Notes under the pieces: model-generated
What the model saw: only the letters and a program-made list of their open reading frames with translations
The model's database searches: none
Told to the model about the DNA's origin: nothing
Translations under genes and position numbers: made by a program
Part shown: piece by piece, positions 53,790 to 64,000 of the stretch
Layout of the letters: each line of letters begins with the position of its first letter
Numbering within the stretch: the first letter of the stretch is position 1
Assembly (NCBI GenBank): GCA_031769625.1
Contig: JAUIMM010000135.1
Location: 3,724,001-3,788,000 of the forward strand
Reading direction: 5' to 3'
DNA from: Taudactylus pleione
Lineage: Eukaryota > Chordata > Amphibia > Anura > Myobatrachidae
Length of the DNA stretch: 64,000 nt

Positions 53790-55400
53790 CCCCCTTAGAC
53801 TTATATAGGGGATCAGTGAGAGAAAGCGGCGCGAGCGGTGAGCGGGAAGCTGACCCGCACGCGACCGCTAGTACATAAAAAGAGCCACCCGCGGTGACTG
53901 CTGGTTAGTCCAGGTCTGAGGTAAGCCAGTGTGAGTGTCGCCACTGCGCTTACCCACGTGAAGGAGGAGAAAGCGGGACTTACCGGAGCTTGTGAAGTGG
54001 TCCCGCAAGCTTCGTGGAGCGGTAGCGTGGCCGGAGCTGCCAATCAGCCAGGAGCCCTTGCCGGAGGAGGTCGCGTCAGTCGGGCGCCGCCTCCAGGGCT
54101 GTCCCAGCTGGTTTTGACGGACAGTCGGGGAGCGGAGAGGCGGCTGCAGAGGCGTCGCTAGGAGGGAGCGGTCTAGTGATACAGCCGCCCTGCATCCTTC
54201 CCCCCTGCATATTGAGTACCAGCCGGGAGGAGTGGCTGTGGAGGAGGGGACTGTACTGCAGTGACAGCCGGAGGCAGTGGAGAGCCGGACGGGGAGTGCA
54301 TAATAAAAGGAGGAGCAGTGAGTACCATTTACCACCCCTATTACACCCTCAGGCAGCCAGAATACGCCCCCCATCTTAGTAAAGCACTGCATCTGTAACC
54401 GCAGGGCTGACAGGTTATAAACAGCCTAAGTCCCCACTGACTTTGAGACATTTTAGACCTCCAGGAAAGTGAGTCAAAATCAAGTCAGAGACTCTAGTCA
54501 CAGGGACAGACCTCTCTTCTTCAGGATAAACTATTTTAGATATCGCAGGAGGCAGCGCTTATTACAGTGACAGTCCCCCCCCCTCCCTCTTGTAACAAGG
54601 ACATACAGTTCACATTTCTATACAACCAGCTGAGGGAAATTGTGAAAGACAGTGCATATAATAGGAAGCCAGCATCCATACCATCAGTCCGGACACAGAG
54701 AGTGTAGCCAGGATTAAACGCTGCAATTACTCCTCAGTTACACGCAGTTGAGTTTGAAGAGAAAGTGTTAGATCACCATTACTGTCACTAAACGGCTGTT
54801 TTATTGTTCTCTCCTGGAAAGGCAGACTGGATTACATGGTAGCTACCCAGGTTTCATCAAACTGAGCTTCAAAGTATAAACTGACTGTGATAGTGCAGAA
54901 TTCTTCTTACAGAAAAGACCACATCACAAACTTAAGTGTCTCTTAAGGGTAGGGATAGTGCACAAAATAAACAGCAGTGCATGACTTTGTAGCAAACGAG
55001 GATTACGTAATTCCCTTTCTCATTAAATTAATCACCAACCCGGGCAACGTTGAACTAAAATAATTACCTTTATCTTAGTCGGGTGCACCTGAACAAACTT
55101 ATTAGTGTGGTTTAGGACCAACCATTGCACAGGAATGTGATATTGCATGCTCAGTTGTGTATAACTCATTACTCCCTTAGGTGGGTCGAGTATCCTGTGT
55201 TCCAGAATTAATAAATACAACCCGGACCAGAGTGTATTAAATTCTTGAGTGTCAATTTTATGTTGATGTAATGTTGTAAATGTTTTAAATGTAAAGTTGC
55301 TAAATTGCACTTGTCTATATCTGCATATTCTCTTTTTGAAATAAATTCAATTTGTGTGCAATACAACCGCCTTTATTTAATACTTACCTTCTGGCGGCAG
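53790..55400 (+). promoter_or_regulatory. CpG-rich TATA-containing block, LTR or promoter-like
   Basis: CTTATATAGGGGATC at about 53799-53813 is followed by CpG-dense sequence to about 54180 and AATAAA near 54302. Another AATAAA is at about 55341, before a CTTACCTTC. This could be a long LTR or a gene promoter with a non-coding first exon. No coding exon or second LTR copy was found. The frames here are not convincing proteins. Confidence 0.3.
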
Positions 55401-56250
55401 CTGGACCATCCAGAAACAGAGAAGTGGTAAGAAAGCTCTACATAGCACAATTCCTCAACACATCACCGTAATTGAGTGTATTACATTATCACTGTACACC
55501 TCGGCACATTCACGTCAACGTTTAACCATATTTCTGCCAGCCCCGCCATCTTACACCTGATGTTGGGACAGTATCACTAATATGAGGCGCAGTCTAATGG
55601 CTGTGAGGGGAAGCAGTGGTCTACCTGCTCTGGCCTGGCGGGAAATTAGAATGAAATAGAGAACATTACACGTATGAGAGGACTTGTTACCTATAATTAG
55701 CCTTAGGAATTAGGTTACAACTTATTGCATTATCGCTGTTATCTATTGTTTTATTTTTTTTAGTTGTATTCCTTGACTTAAATAATAGTAACAGTAGTAA
55801 ATATAGTATACTAGTTATAGCTATTTTTATTAACATCACCAAAGCCGCATTTTTGAGGTAGTCCAGTTGCCTAACATATAGCTTAGTTGTCCTCTCCTAA
55901 AATAATAGAACGATTACAACACTACAGTAGTTGCAAAATTTCTCTCATCGTAAGTGTAAAGCAGAGGCCACTATTACAGTACACCTCACTTTGTGCCCCT
56001 GCTGTACCATGCAACTCCTTGTATTGTGCAATGCTTAATGTTCCATCAACAAATCTGCACACTGACAATTGCACAATTATATTGCAAACAAATTGCTTCA
56101 TGAGTAGAATGGAATATACTTGTTGTCTGTCCACTGCCTAAATGTATGGGGGCCTTTACATTACTTATGCAAAAAAAAATGATGCAAAGAATATTTTTCT
56201 TTGTAAGCCTGAAGGCTGACATTTGAGCATGAGGGACATTAAACCACGAG
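55401..56250. other. Intergenic, nothing recognised
   Basis: AT-rich; no supported feature. Confidence 0.45.
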
Positions 56251-57438
56251 TGTTTCGAGTGTTGCCAGTTTAATAACGTGTTGAGCTATTGCCCCTTTAA
56301 GTTTAGCTGGTCTTATGCAGCCAATGAATGTTCATGCGGAGTGGTCATGTTGTATTTAATGGAGTGATCTATGGAAATCTGTCTCTTTGTTCCAGTTTTT
56401 CATGACAGAGAAGTACATCCTAGCAGTTGTTATTCTCAAAGTTACAGTTTCCTTTTTATCTTTCTCTCTTCCTTACTGCTCCTCTGCCCCCCCCTCTTTT
56501 TTTCTTTCCTTCATCTTCATTCGCTCCCTGTCCTTTCTTTACTCTTCTTTTAACCTGCTTTCCTCCCCCCTTATTGTTTAATAATAGCTACTGAGCATGT
56601 TCCCCTCCCGCCCAGCGTTCCTGTGTTCCGCCCCTGCTGTCTGGTAGGCAAGCTATACGTGCCTTTGGAGCCTGAGCCCTGTGGCAGCAGGCCCCAGTAC
56701 TGGTCCCTGCCACGGCAGCCGCACCTTGACTATAAGCTTGTCTGAGGCAGCAACCGCGCATGCGCTGTAAGGCAGAGGCTTTGGTCGGCGGCTCTGCTTT
56801 GAATGCTGCCATGTCGGGAGCGGCCAGCAGTAGCCCGCCCCGGGTCGTACCCCTTACGTCATGGCTGCCGCCAGGCTCCTCGCAGGCCTCAGGCGCCGAC
56901 CGTGCATGTGTGCTGCGGCGGGGCCATGGCAGCTGCTACGGCTGCTGGCCCCACCGCTCCGGTTATGATGAGGCAGGCAGTGCCTGCTGCTGCATCTATG
57001 CTGCAGATGGAAGGGTCCGGTTCTGGCTAGGGGGCGTGGCTATGTCGCTGCCACCATTTTGTGTTTGGGGGGCTGCTAATGCACCCTGAGCCTGGTGTTC
57101 AGCCTCCCCAGACCCTGGTCTCTGACTCCACAGGTCCCTATGTTATGCAGCAGAGGTGGTTCCCCCATTGTTTATTTATCCCCTCCTCGGGCTGATGCTG
57201 CAGCATTACTGGGGGGTGGGCTGGTGCATAGGAGGGGTGCTCCCCCTAAGTCCTTAGTGCCCATGTTCAATTCTATCTCTGGGACTGTAGTGGACAGCCC
57301 TGTCCCTTTACAAACTAGGGCTGTTAGAATTGCTGCTATTGCTGCCCTCCATATGCTGTCATATCTGGCAATCGTTTTTGAGCTCTTTGCTAGCATCCCA
57401 GTCTTCCACGACTGGGTTTTATATTGATCAGTCCTAAG

Positions 57439-57746
57439 TAGAGATGAGCGGTTCGATTCTCCAGAAATCCGAATCCACCCAAATTTTGTGAATTCGGGTA
57501 AATCCGAATAGCGGTTCTGATCTCCTGAGGAGATCCGGAAAAATCTGGGTCGCAGATCTGATCTTTTTGTGGTTCAGAATTCGGATTTTAAATCCAAATT
57601 TCGGGTTTTGGATTGCATAAATCACATGATTTTACCTGTTTTTTAAAACTTTTTATCTATTTTATTAAAAAAATCCAGATCCAAAACCAAAACACTTGAG
57701 GGTGGTTTATCCAGATCCAAAACATGGGGGTCGGCGCACATCCCTA
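57439..57746. mobile_element. hAT MITE inside the DIRS-like element
   Basis: Ends TAGAGATGAGCG and CGCACATCCCTA. Flanking GTCCTAAG (57431-57438) and GTCTTCAG (57747-57754) match at 6 of 8. Interior repeats of AAATCC/GGATTT type. Confidence 0.8.
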
Positions 57747-58465
57747 GTCTTCAGCAGTTGCTGCCATCCCCATTGCCTTCTCATGTTCGGCTGCAGCTGG
57801 GCCCGTGGCTGGTCAGCTTCTTTCTGCGCTGGGTGTTCAAACCCCTGTTCTCCCCCCCGCCCCAACCCTGTTATTGCTACTCCTACTCCTCTGGTGTCTG
57901 TTGCAGCTACCACGTTTTCTGGCAATGATGATGTTCTCACAGGTAAACGTTCGACAGTCATGGTGTATGAGCCTGTTGCAGCCGATTGTAAGCGGGCTAG
58001 TGGTGCATGTTCCAGGTCCTCTTGGTTAGTCCACTGCACCTGCGCAAAAGCATAGCAGGCATATTTGTTGCCCCGCCTCTTCCTCCAGCTCAGATTCTGG
58101 GGTTAGGGACAGGAAACGGTCACGTCATAGCTGGCGCCGTTCTCGGTGCAGGTCTAAAAAAAGACAGGATTAACAAGGGGAAGAACATTCATATTGTCGC
58201 CCTCGCCTCGAAAGCTAGGAAGCAGTTTAGGGCGGCTAATCGACTTGGGTTTCTTTATATTTGTTTCGTGCTACATTGAAACCCGCCCTCAGGAGCATTT
58301 GAATGTCATTGGATATCTCCTTTTAACGCATTCAGCATCATGAATTACGAGGCGTTCATGGCGTAAACAAGCGGGAACCTCAGTCATTGATTTTGGCTGC
58401 AAGGGTATGGAGGTTTGGCTGGAGGTAACTTAGCCAGACCCCAACCCTTTGGTCTCTGCTCTTAG

Positions 58466-58677
58466 GTGTGTACAACCTCCCTTTTGTGGAGTCCTATGTC
58501 GCCCAATCTGGGGAGATGCAATGTGCCTTCAACGGTTCCAGCCGTCCGGCAGGTAACCGTTGCAAGTTCCGGCATGTCTGCCTGCGATGTGGGGCCCCTC
58601 ACCCCACGAAAGATTGCTTCCATACCAAGGCTGGCCCCGCCACCAGCCACCCTGCAGCAGGTGGTGGGTCTAAGTAA
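58466..58677 (+). pseudogene. DIRS-like gag remnant with zinc knuckle
   Basis: The frame from about 58468 has LPFVESYVAQSGEMQCAFNG, then CKFRHVCLRCGAPHPTKDC. It includes CLRCGAPHPTKDC, a Cys-x2-Cys-x3-His-x4-Cys nucleic-acid-binding knuckle, and ends in a Gly/Ser-rich tail and stop. It lies upstream of the RT fragments as expected for gag. The rest of gag upstream is interrupted by stops and the MITE. Confidence 0.65.
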
Positions 58678-58859
58678 GGCAGCATCACTGTTGCATCTAG
58701 GTCTAATGTTATGTTGGTTGAACTTATATCCATATAGGGTTGAGGCTTCATTTTTGTTTTTGTTTTGTGGTTTTCGTGACAGTATCCGTTTGCCACTTTT
58801 GATCTGTTACCACCGGTTGCCGAAAAACTTTGAAATCAGCAAAGGAGCTTCCGCATTTA

Positions 58860-59409
58860 GGCCCTGATTCAGAGCCGCTCGCTCTGACCAGAGCGCTCGC
58901 TCTGAATCAGGGCCCTCCTCCATTAAAATGGAGCATCCTCCTGGACGCTCGTATAGCTGTGGGTGACCACCCACAGCATATACGAGCGTCCAAAAAGATG
59001 GTCGCGATGGTCTTGACCATCGCGACCATCGGACTTGCGAGGGAAACCCTGCGGTCGGGTTTCCCAGCCACAAGCCCTGGAGTGATTTTGGCTCTGATAT
59101 AGCCAAAATCACTCCCACTGACATCACTAGTGATGTCAGTGGGGCCGGCTTCAGATGGTAGGCGTTCTCATGGGAACGCCTCCGTCTGGCCACCACACCC
59201 CCGGCACGCCCACCAAAGGGGGCGTGCTGTCAGTCACCATCGACAGCACGCCCCCTTTGGTGCGAGACGCGGAGCGACAGCTTGGCTGTCGCAGTCCGGG
59301 TCTCGCGCATGCGCACGACGGAGCTCCCGCCGTCGTGCGCATGCGCAGTGGGGACCATCGACCCACTTGCGAGCGTACTGCCACTTGCGAGTGGGTCTGA
59401 ATGACCCCC
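58860..59409. mobile_element. Polyhairpin element, family A, copy 5
   Basis: Flanked by a perfect TTA duplication (58857-58859 and 59410-59412). Modules in order: CCTGATTCAGAGC hairpin, GGACGCTCGTATAGCTGTGG hairpin, GATGGTCGCGATGGTC hairpin, GGGAAACC/GGTTTCCC, TGATTTTGGCTCT/AGCCAAAATCA, the perfect 30-nt palindrome 59114-59143, GGCGTTCTCATGGGAACGCC, the GGGGGCGTGCTGTC pair, and a GCGCATGCGCACGACGG pair. It interrupts the DIRS-like element between gag and RT. Confidence 0.92.
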
Positions 59410-59518
59410 TTAGTGCGCGAGAAAGTCATGAAGGAGGTCGAGCTCAGTAGGATGGCTGATCTTTTTTCCCTCTTCCCCACTAAAGACTTTGGTTCTTTCC
59501 CGTTGTGCAATCGTACCC

Positions 59519-59830
59519 AAGAAGGAGCCAGGTAACTTTAGGCTGATTCGGCATCTGTCTTGTCTATGAGGCTCATCGGTCAATGACGCTATTCCTCCAG
59601 AGTTGTGTCATGTGCAATATCAGTCATTTGACATGGTAATGGATTTGGTAAGCGCATCTGGCTGTGTAGCCTTGTTGGCTAGGATTATGTTGAATCAGGC
59701 TTCCGGCTTTGCCCCTGCACCTGGAATATTTTAGATTCATGGGTTTTCGCTTGCAGGACGGTTTCTACATGGACGAATGCTTGCCTATGGGCTGTTCCAT
59801 ATCGTGCGCCTTTTTGAGCATATCAGCACA
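59519..59830 (+). pseudogene. DIRS-like reverse transcriptase remnant
   Basis: Fragments read EPGNFRLIRHLSCL (59527-59568), SSVNDAIPPE (59575-59602) and QYQSFDMVMDLV (59618-59652). Further on are FRFMGFRLQDGFYMDECLP and MGCSIS (59730-59808). These match the RLIHHLS..EG.SVND.IP and F.G..Y.D.CLP.G.S patterns of DIRS RTs. Intervening stops and shifts make it non-functional. Confidence 0.72.
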
Positions 59831-60849
59831 TTCCTGCATTGGTGTGGCTGATTCCCCTCGCTGCGGTAACCTACTTTCAATGCAGTTGTTGTTGTTTGCC
59901 TTTTTTCGAGGACCCCGTTGCAAGCGAGACGACCGAAGGGCCTGTTATGCATCTTTCCTTCCTGGGTATTGAGATCGATTATACAAGTTACGCGGGTCGA
60001 TTGTGATTGCGTTAGGCATTCTGTGGCTTTTTTCACTTTACCTGCGGGGTCATTCCCATGGGAGGATCTTCTGCCGGAGATTGGAAAGGTCTATTACAGG
60101 CGTCCTCCGTCCCATTTTTTTGTATGTTTATCGGCAGAGATCAAGCGCCACTTGCGAGTTTGTATATGTGTTCCTTTCCCAGTTCAACTGAGTGTGTCTC
60201 TGTCCTGCCCCATCCTGCAGTAACACTCAGCTGCAATTTTTCAACGGTTCGTGGTGCGCTGCACCTTGACCGTTGATGTTGGCTGCGTAGGGGTTCACTA
60301 AGAACATGCTGTTGCTTGAGCTGTCCCCCATTGTGGTTGCTTTGGAACTCTAGGAGAACCGCTTGAGGAACGCTAGTATAATTTTGTTGCGACAACCTGG
60401 GCATAGTGCATGCGATTAACCGTCAGAGCTGAGAGCTGATTCCTCTTTTCTGGTTGTTTGTTTGCTAGTGAACTTGTTCTGCATTGCCTGCTGCTTAATG
60501 TCCATTTTGTTACGTACTTTAGCGGACGTGTCATTTTTCTTTGCGTTATATGACAGGCCCGACCCTTCCAAGTCCGTCATAATTTCAGGGGCCTGGAGGT
60601 GTTGGTCCAGGTCGACCCCTACAGCAGTTGACTGCAGACGTCTCATTGATATTTCCATGTTGCTTTACTTGGTGGCTGCGGTCCCTTCAGTTTGTTTTTT
60701 GCAGCTTTTAAAATGCTTGCTTTGCCATGTCGCTTCTTGGAGCATTTTGGGTCTGAGAATTAGTTGTCCCCTCTTAGAGGGCTGATCCACCACTCACTTT
60801 TGCGGACATAATTGTACACCTATATGCGATGTTATGTCTTATACGGTGC

Positions 60850-61220
60850 TCCTAGGTGGGCCAGGCTGGTAGAGGGCATTGGCTTTCACTTCAACCATAT
60901 CCCATTCCTGCAGTATGTCTGGAGGCGCTGGTGCGCGCCTTTAAGCAGATGCATGGTGAATGGGATGGGGCATGGTTGATGCACGAGGATGGATCCATGG
61001 TTACGAAAAACCAGTTTTGTCATGTTTTGAAGCGTTGTTTGGCATTTTTCAGGGCTCGAGCCGGGTGAGTTTGGTATCCACTCATTTAGAATAGGAGCTG
61101 CTACATTTGAGGCTTCTGCTGGCTTATCCAACAGGGATATCCAATCCCTTGGTCGGTGGCGATTTGCTGCATTCCGACGATATATTTGCCCGGGTTTAGC
61201 TATTTTTGCTCCAACGTAGC
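60850..61220 (+). pseudogene. DIRS-like tyrosine recombinase remnant
   Basis: WLMHEDGSMVTKNQFCHVLK (60973-61032) is followed, after a one-base shift at about 61070, by EFGIHSFRIGAAT (61071-61109) and LGRWRFAAFRRYICPG (61150-61197). HSFRIGAAT and GRW...F..YI carry the expected H-x2-R box, the later Trp/His-like position and the Tyr nucleophile of tyrosine recombinases. These enzymes integrate DIRS elements without a classical integrase. The frameshift disables this copy. Confidence 0.85.
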
Positions 61221-61699
61221 TCACCGGAGGCCTAACCACTCGCCGACCTACTACGGCAGTCTGTGATTAATTTTTTATTTTCCCCTGCGGCCCAATTGGC
61301 TTCTGAATTATATGATATGGTGTGATTGTTAGTTTACTCCGTTTTGTTTTAATGTTGTTTGCCTCAAGTCTGGTTAGCGATGTTGTTCCCCTCCCCCTTC
61401 CCCCCTCTTTGTTACATTTCCATGTCTTGTCAATATGGTGTGTCTGTGGTTCGCTGCTTTGTTTGTGTTTTTTCTTTCAGTGTTACAGTATAAAGTGCTG
61501 CATCTTCATGGGAATGATTAGGTCAGCGCACTGTGTTAGATTTGCACTCTATTGTCATTAAATTCATTTGATAGCATAAGCCCTGCCTTCCTGCAAGTTG
61601 TTGTGTTCTTTCATTGTCCATAGGAGTATTTGGAGGTGTGCTGGTGTGTGGTTGTATGTGTCTAGGAGGAAGGTCAGTACTGCAGTGGTATAGGTACAT

Positions 61700-61770
61700 G
61701 TTGGATAAATGGTGGTGGTGTAGTGGAGAATGGTGGTGGTGTAGTGGAGAATGGTGGTGGTGTGTTGGAG
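61700..61770. repeat. 23-bp tandem repeat (GGTGGTGGTGTAGTGGAGAAT)
   Basis: About three units of GGTGGTGGTGTAGTGGAGAA plus a partial fourth. Confidence 0.85.
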
Positions 61771-62230
61771 CAGGTGTTTATTCAATTCCGGGATGCACAT
61801 TTGTTTCGTGGAGATGGCGTGCATTTTTAGTCCTGCAGGATTGGCTAATTTTTCTGCTGGTTTAGGTGTTTCTTGTTACAGGGTTGTTATGATGGCGGCG
61901 CATCGGTTTAGGCCTCGCTTGGCGGAAAAGAACGACACTTGGAGTTAGTTTATGTTAATAGTTATGCTTAGTGGGTGCGCTCTTATTGAAGTGGAGTAAG
62001 GCGACAGCCAATTGTCCTGGACGGGAAATGGTTATACCACCTGGACCGGTGGTTGAAGGTAAAGGAGAGTTGATCACCAATGCTTGGCTTGTGTGTGTGT
62101 GTTTGTTTGAGCTGTTTGGTTGTTATTGTCCTGTGCGTTCTTTTTGTACCGTCACCATTATTAGTATTTACTTATAGTGTAAAATTTAGTGACTTGTCAA
62201 AAATAAATTTGACAAAATAATTAAACGCCA

Positions 62231-63125
62231 ACACTGTTGTCTGTGTCTTTATTCTTAGAAGTTAAGTTACTGTATATTGCATTTTAGAAGGTTATTATAT
62301 GGTAACACGATAATACTCGTTAGTGAGTTTATAGTATATTAGATGAAACTCTGAAATCTTTTGTTTGTGACTCTGCTACTGACATTCAATATTGTTCTGA
62401 GAATGTTGTATAAGCTTGTATCCATCACAGATCACATCAATTGATCAGTATTCTTTTGATGATAATGAAATTAATTAAATGATTGCACCAGAGCTATGTT
62501 CCCCCCCATTTTTATTCTTATTCTCTAAAGTACTCATAATAATCATATCAATTGTTCCCATTATTTTGGGCCCATTGAGCTTAAATTATATAATATCTTT
62601 GTTTTCTTTGGCTCATGTTTCTTTTTCCTTGATCTATCAGTAGTGTATAATTTTTTCCATATTTCGGTAGTTTATTGAGTTCCCCCCTATGTTTGTGCTC
62701 ATTTCTCATGCTATATGTTCTCCGGGAACAGGGGCCGGGCTGTGTGAAAGAATGCAGGGCTCTGGACTGAACTCTGGTGGGATCGGGCAGGCAGCAGTGC
62801 GGCTTTGAGCAGACGTCCCCTGGGGCCTGTATCCACATAGTCAGCTGCCGTCTGGGGAGGGGATGTTGCCCATTTAGGCTCCAGGTAACCATCCTTGGTC
62901 CTTGAGGATTCTGCTTTGTGTTCTGTTGTTTCTAACTTAAACAGCAGCGTCTATTTGTTGGAAGCGGGAGACTACACATGTGGACATACCATTAGGACAT
63001 AGTTTAAGGACAATTCCCATGACATCCAGCCTCTTGCGTGCGTGCTCCGGCCGCGCTAGAGGTCCACTCTGTTCCCGGCTGCTTGTGGCAATCTGCGCAT
63101 GCTTCGTATAGTAGTTGCAGACTTG
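62231..63125. other. Intergenic, nothing recognised
   Basis: No coding motif or bounded element. Confidence 0.45.
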
Positions 63126-63337
63126 GGGCCAAATGTAATAGAGTTTTCTCACACTTTTTAAACTCCGCCAATGTAATAGAATCCGAGAACAGGGAAACTC
63201 GCATGTTTTTCAAACTCAAAAAAATGGCATCCAGATGTTTTCTCATTTTGAAAATTTAACTCAACCAATGTAATAGTGTGAGAGTTTTATTGCTAAACTC
63301 TCACATTTTCTAAACTCTCACCCTATTACATTTGGCC
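63126..63337. mobile_element. MITE with GGGCCAAATGTAATAG ends
   Basis: Left end GGGCCAAATGTAATAGAG and right end CTATTACATTTGGCCC, with TTG on both sides (63123-63125 and 63338-63340). AATGTAATAG recurs internally. Confidence 0.85.
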
Positions 63338-63340
63338 CTT

Positions 63341-64000
63341 GATGTCTGTATCAGTTCGGGGCATTCTTTTGGATTATGTGTATTCCTACTCTATGCAAGT
63401 TCATAAGTTTATTATGGTGTCGAAGCTGAATAATTGGCTGAGACAAGTTCAGTTTAAAATTTAATCGCGGTGACGCCATCTTGCGAATGGCCGCAAGACT
63501 CCATTTTGGAAATGAGATCGCAAGACACCATTTTTGTGGTCAGCGTCAATTCAAGTTATAACTCAGGAGCTAAGAACAGATGGCAATGTTTTTGTTAACC
63601 TACCAAGGGCAACTGGAAAAACAAGCTTTCTGAGTAAAAGTAAATAAGAAGAGACAATGGGTATTTTTACATACAAATTGGAAATCCCTGGATGCAGATC
63701 AAGTATAGTTGTGGCAATTGTAACATAATATCTACACAATTGGATTTGTCTGAATCCTAGACAAGATGGCCCCAAATTCCACAGCTTGAGGTGGTAATAC
63801 ATTTGCACTTCACACAAGAGTCTGTGAGAACAAAAGAGGTTTTGTTTTCCTTTGAACACACAACAGGTGGGGGCCTGCTGACAGAGGGCATGTAGAACTA
63901 CAACCCTCAGCCATCCACACTGCTGGATGTTCACTTCGTGTATGAGAAATTATGCACTTAAATCTCACCCATTAATAACTAGCGTCCTTATATCAAACCC
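63341..64000. other. Intergenic, nothing recognised
   Basis: No supported feature on either strand up to the window edge. Confidence 0.45.

Larger units (their letters stand above)
56250..62230 (+). mobile_element. DIRS-like tyrosine-recombinase retroelement, decayed
   Basis: In order: a gag-like region (from about 56934, ATGGCAGCTGCTACGGCTG) ending in a CCHC knuckle (58560-58620), RT fragments (59519-59830), then a tyrosine recombinase (60850-61220). Two later insertions split it (57439-57746 and 58860-59409). Stops and frameshifts are frequent. The outer limits are inferred from sequence character only. Confidence 0.7.

Noticed and set aside
56760..57089. Ala/Gly-rich frames as a host gene
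   Set aside because: The region reads into a DIRS-like gag with stops and lies in line with RT and recombinase fragments. Treated as a retroelement relic.
1..64000. CRISPR arrays, bacterial operons or integrated phage
   Set aside because: Intron-containing vertebrate gene and eukaryotic transposons throughout. The tandem arrays lack CRISPR repeat-spacer structure.

Overview
The window looks like vertebrate nuclear DNA, most probably from a frog or another amphibian. It is AT-rich and intron-rich and is packed with nested transposable elements: L1/Tx1-like, Penelope-like and DIRS-like retroelements, hAT-like and PIF/Harbinger-like DNA elements, a tRNA-derived SINE, and many short inverted-repeat MITEs. 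The organism is inferred from this repeat repertoire and the gene family. No prokaryotic-style operons are present.

One host gene can be read completely. It is a nine-exon gene on the minus strand, with coding ends at 42301 (ATG) and 7810 (stop). It encodes a 413-residue secreted cobalamin (vitamin B12)-binding protein of the intrinsic factor/haptocorrin/transcobalamin family, closest by motif to gastric intrinsic factor. All eight introns have GT-AG borders, every phase matches, and no stop or frameshift interrupts the 1242-nt CDS. A TATA-like box lies about 50 bp upstream of the ATG. The gene covers about 34.5 kb because its introns are loaded with repeats.

Layout: 1-1500 holds minisatellites. 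3218-7490 is an L1/Tx1-like LINE relic carrying a hAT MITE and lacking its 3' half. 7810-42301 is the B12-binder gene, with introns full of MITEs, a Penelope-like relic (about 20.1-21.5 kb), two LTR-like copies, a SINE, microsatellites, telomere-like minisatellite elements and several 'polyhairpin' elements. 42.8-46.8 kb is a stack of nested DNA elements. 47.0-47.8 kb holds two adjacent minisatellites. 49.1-52.6 kb is a hAT derivative whose transposase core is replaced by tandem repeats. 52.7 kb has a hammerhead-ribozyme relic of Penelope type. 53.7-55.4 kb is a CpG-rich, TATA-containing promoter or LTR-like block of unknown identity. About 56.3-62.2 kb is a decayed DIRS-like tyrosine-recombinase retroelement with two later insertions. 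The rest has no recognised gene.

The most unusual material is (i) a class of roughly 0.35-0.67 kb elements built from successive short perfect hairpins inside terminal inverted repeats, seen in at least three unrelated sequence families, and (ii) a SINE inserted so close to exon 5 that it appears to form part of that exon's splice donor.
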